The position numbers and the translations under genes are program-made. This document shows positions 62,205-64,000 of a stretch of DNA of 64,000 nt, in pieces. Under the pieces are notes generated by a model, which saw only the letters and a program-made list of their open reading frames with translations, made no database searches and was not told the origin of the DNA. Source of the DNA: Labrys okinawensis (GTDB lineage Bacteria > Pseudomonadota > Alphaproteobacteria > Rhizobiales > Labraceae); contig NZ_PUEJ01000007.1 of the NCBI RefSeq assembly GCF_002982075.1, positions 62,001-126,000 on the forward strand. Direction: 5' to 3'. Position 1 is the stretch's first letter; each line of letters begins with the position of its first letter.

Positions 62205-62834
62205 ATGGCCATCGAACATCTCGCCCGCACCACCTATGCCACGCTGCCTTGGAAGAACGGGCGCGGGAAGACCGACGAGATCCATCTTTCGCCGCAAGGC
62301 GCCTCACGCGAGGATTTCGAAGTGAGGATCAGCAGCGCCCCGATCATCGAAGACGGCGCCTTCTCCAGCTTTCCCGGCGCGGAGCGGGTGATCACCCTGA
62401 TCGAGGGCGAGGAACTGGAGCTCGACTTCGGGCGCTTCCGCCACCGGCTCCTGCCTTTCGCGCCGTTCCGTTTCGACACCGGCCTGGCTCCAACAGGCAG
62501 GCCGGTCAAGGGGGCCGTGCGCGTCTTCAATGTCATGGCGAACCGCCGGCGCTGGCTCCATGTCGCGCAGCAGGTGCTGGCCGGCCCCGGCAGCCACGAA
62601 ATCCCGCCCGACGATCTCGTCGTCGTCTTCGCCATCAGCGGCAGCTGGAGCCTTGACGCCTTCACCGCCCAGGGCGCCCTTTGCCTGGCAGAGCGCGACA
62701 CGGCGGTGCTGAGGAAAGAGGCGGCAGCGCTCCTCGCATCGGATGGCAGCAAGCAGGCACGCGCCCTCGTCCTGCGCCTACGATCGGCAGTGGCCTTTGA
62801 GGAGGCCTGTAATACCGACGGCATCGATGTTTGA
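62205..62834 (+). CDS. hutD: HutD-family protein
   Basis: This 209-residue cupin-type protein matches HutD in WKNGRGKTDEIHL, FEVRISSAPIIEDGAFSSFPGAERVITLIEGEELEL and the FRFDTGLAPTGRPVKGAVRVFNVM core. HutD is found in histidine-utilisation operons and may limit their activity, but no hut enzymes are near here. It ends 8 bases before a repeat copy. Coupling to the FAD synthetase-like gene is by proximity only. Confidence 0.88.
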   Translation: MAIEHLARTTYATLPWKNGRGKTDEIHLSPQGASREDFEVRISSAPIIEDGAFSSFPGAERVITLIEGEELELDFGRFRHRLLPFAPFRFDTGLAPTGRPVKGAVRVFNVMANRRRWLHVAQQVLAGPGSHEIPPDDLVVVFAISGSWSLDAFTAQGALCLAERDTAVLRKEAAALLASDGSKQARALVLRLRSAVAFEEACNTDGIDV

Positions 62835-62841
62835 TCTGCGC

Positions 62842-62926
62842 GTCATTGCGAGCGCAGCGAAGCAATCCAGAGCTGGAACACGTGGTGGCCATGGCTCCTG
62901 GATTGCTTCGCTGCGCTCGCAATGAC
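62842..62926. repeat. Dispersed repeat family B, copy 4
   Basis: GTCATTGCGAGCGCAGCGAAGCAATCCAG with full inverse CTGGATTGCTTCGCTGCGCTCGCAATGAC. The short, fully symmetric form, as in copy 3. It lies between convergent hutD and LysR genes, where it may serve as a bidirectional terminator-like hairpin. Confidence 0.88.
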
Positions 62927-62966
62927 GATGTTTGATCGGTCGAGCATCAAACCCGTCGGCATGATC

Positions 62967-63869
62967 TCAGCCGATCGCCATCGCCCGCTTGTGCTCGGCG
63001 ACTTCACCGAGCAGCCAGTCCTGGAACAGGCTGGCACCCTGTTTGTTGCCGACGCTGCGGCGCTGATAGAGATAGATGCCGGCGGGATAGGCATGGCGGG
63101 CGCGGAACGGGGCGACCAGCCGCCCCTGCTCCAGCAGATCCTGCGCCATCATGGTATCGGCCAGCGCTATGCCGACGCCGTTGATGGTTTCCCGCATGAT
63201 CGCCGTGCAATCATCCATGATGGTGCCCGACTTCGACGGGCTGTCCACGATGCCTTCCTGCTCGAGCCAGCGCTTCCACCGCGTGGTCTCGCATTCATGG
63301 ATCAGGTGATGGTGGAGAAGGTCGGCCGGCGAGCGCAGCGGCAGGGGACCGTTCAAAAGGGCGGGCGTGCAGACCGGCGTCAGCACCAGCGGTATCAGCA
63401 GCGTCAGGGCCGGGCCGGCCTTGTAGTCGAACTCGTCGACGATGGCCAAATCGAAATTGGCGCGCTTGCCAGAGGTCATCACCTCCAGGTCGACGGAGGG
63501 ATGCTGGCGGCGAAAGCTTGGCAGCCGGTCGGCCAGCCACAGATTGAGCACCGCCGGCACGCACAGCACCCGGACGCGATGCGCCTTGCCCTGCCGCGGG
63601 ACGTCATGAACGCTGACATCGTCCGTCGCACGCCAGATCGCCTCGAAAGCCTCCGACAGGCAGCGTGCGTAATAGGACCCCCTCGTCGTCAGGGTGATCT
63701 GGCGAAAGCCCCGCTCGAACAGCTCCAGGCCGAGAATGGTCTCGAGGGTGCGGATGTGCCGGCTGATCGCCGACGGCGTCAGGTGCAGTTCTTCTGCCGC
63801 CTCCTTGATGCTGCCAAGGCGTGCGGCGGCCTCGAAAGCGCGCATGCCATTGAGCGAGGGGAGAGCCAT
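62967..63869 (-). CDS. LysR-family regulator (GcvA-like)
   Basis: This 300-residue LysR protein has an N-terminal helix-turn-helix (MRAFEAAARLGSIKEAAEELHLTPSAISRHIRTLE) and an effector-binding domain with VRVLCVPAVLNLWLADRL. ATG 63869 gives the correct family start; the longer frame adds an unrelated stretch. The target may be a divergent gene beyond the right edge. The remaining bases 63870-64000 are its upstream region and show no gene. Confidence 0.9.
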   Translation of the reverse strand: MALPSLNGMRAFEAAARLGSIKEAAEELHLTPSAISRHIRTLETILGLELFERGFRQITLTTRGSYYARCLSEAFEAIWRATDDVSVHDVPRQGKAHRVRVLCVPAVLNLWLADRLPSFRRQHPSVDLEVMTSGKRANFDLAIVDEFDYKAGPALTLLIPLVLTPVCTPALLNGPLPLRSPADLLHHHLIHECETTRWKRWLEQEGIVDSPSKSGTIMDDCTAIMRETINGVGIALADTMMAQDLLEQGRLVAPFRARHAYPAGIYLYQRRSVGNKQGASLFQDWLLGEVAEHKRAMAIG

Positions 63870-64000
63870 GGACCGATGATGAATTGTCGGATGAGTTTTT
63901 GTCAATCGACGTGGACGAAATTGGCGTTTGATCGTCCGCCTCCTTCGAGGATACCCAAAAAGGATCAAGTCGTCACGAAAGCGGCCACAGGGGACAACGG

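Noticed and set aside
51227-62834. Histidine utilisation (hut) locus
   Set aside because: A HutC-like regulator and HutD are present but far apart, with no hutH, hutU or hutI.

Overview
The window is GC-rich DNA (roughly two thirds G+C by eye) from an alphaproteobacterium, most likely a methylotrophic or methanol-co-oxidising member of the Hyphomicrobiales (Rhizobiales). Support comes from a formylmethanofuran dehydrogenase/formyltransferase (fhc) operon, a complete pqqABCDE operon, a lanthanide-type methanol dehydrogenase (xoxF) with its accessory genes, many ABC uptake systems, and several families of dispersed palindromic repeats. The species cannot be fixed from the sequence alone.

Region 1 (1-5.3 kb): the 3' end of fhcA, then fhcD and fhcC (formyl transfer and oxidation on the tetrahydromethanopterin route), a small exported protein, and an overlapping histidine kinase/OmpR-type regulator pair. 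Region 2 (5.4-19.5 kb): pqqA-E and two small exported proteins read rightwards. Facing them on the minus strand is a long array in transcription order: NitT/TauT-type ABC transporter (binding protein, permease, ATPase), metallo-beta-lactamase-fold hydrolase, xoxF, xoxG, xoxJ, a CXXCW-type protein and a SoxYZ-like carrier. A class I cytochrome c is divergent from the array. Together these make PQQ, oxidise methanol in the periplasm, pass electrons to cytochromes and send C1 units towards formate.

Region 3 (19.6-26.7 kb): an MFS transporter, a cysteine-cluster transcription factor divergent from a flavin monooxygenase-like gene, and a two-subunit IorAB-type molybdenum oxidoreductase. Region 4 (26.3-42 kb): a basic-amino-acid catabolic region (Lrp regulator, ornithine cyclodeaminase, CtlX citrulline hydrolase, arginase-family hydrolase, His/Lys/Arg/Orn-type ABC transporter, LysR regulator). 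It is split by an AT-richer accessory segment (about 29.0-33.5 kb) holding a cytosolic 5'-nucleotidase, an OLD-type ATPase-TOPRIM protein, a HEPN-motif protein, a tRNA-like sequence with a shortened anticodon arm, and a 20-bp perfect inverted repeat. A broken second copy of the arginase gene lies at its right edge. This segment is the best candidate for an undescribed, defence-like system.

Region 5 (42-54.8 kb): Nudix and OsmC proteins, then a catabolic locus with an SDR, a spermidine/putrescine-type ABC importer, a HisD paralogue whose histidinol/zinc residues are altered, a zinc alcohol dehydrogenase, a GntR/UTRA regulator and an FMN alpha-hydroxyacid dehydrogenase, followed by a CNNM/CBS membrane protein. 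The dehydrogenase set resembles sulfonate-diol (DHPS) degradation loci, but this is inference. Region 6 (54.9-64 kb): a polyol-type ABC transporter without its ATPase plus a polyol SDR, a RES/Xre toxin-antitoxin pair, a RibF-N-terminal-only protein, HutD and a LysR regulator.

At least four families of dispersed palindromic repeats sit in the gaps, and one copy supplies the C-terminus and stop codon of a gene.
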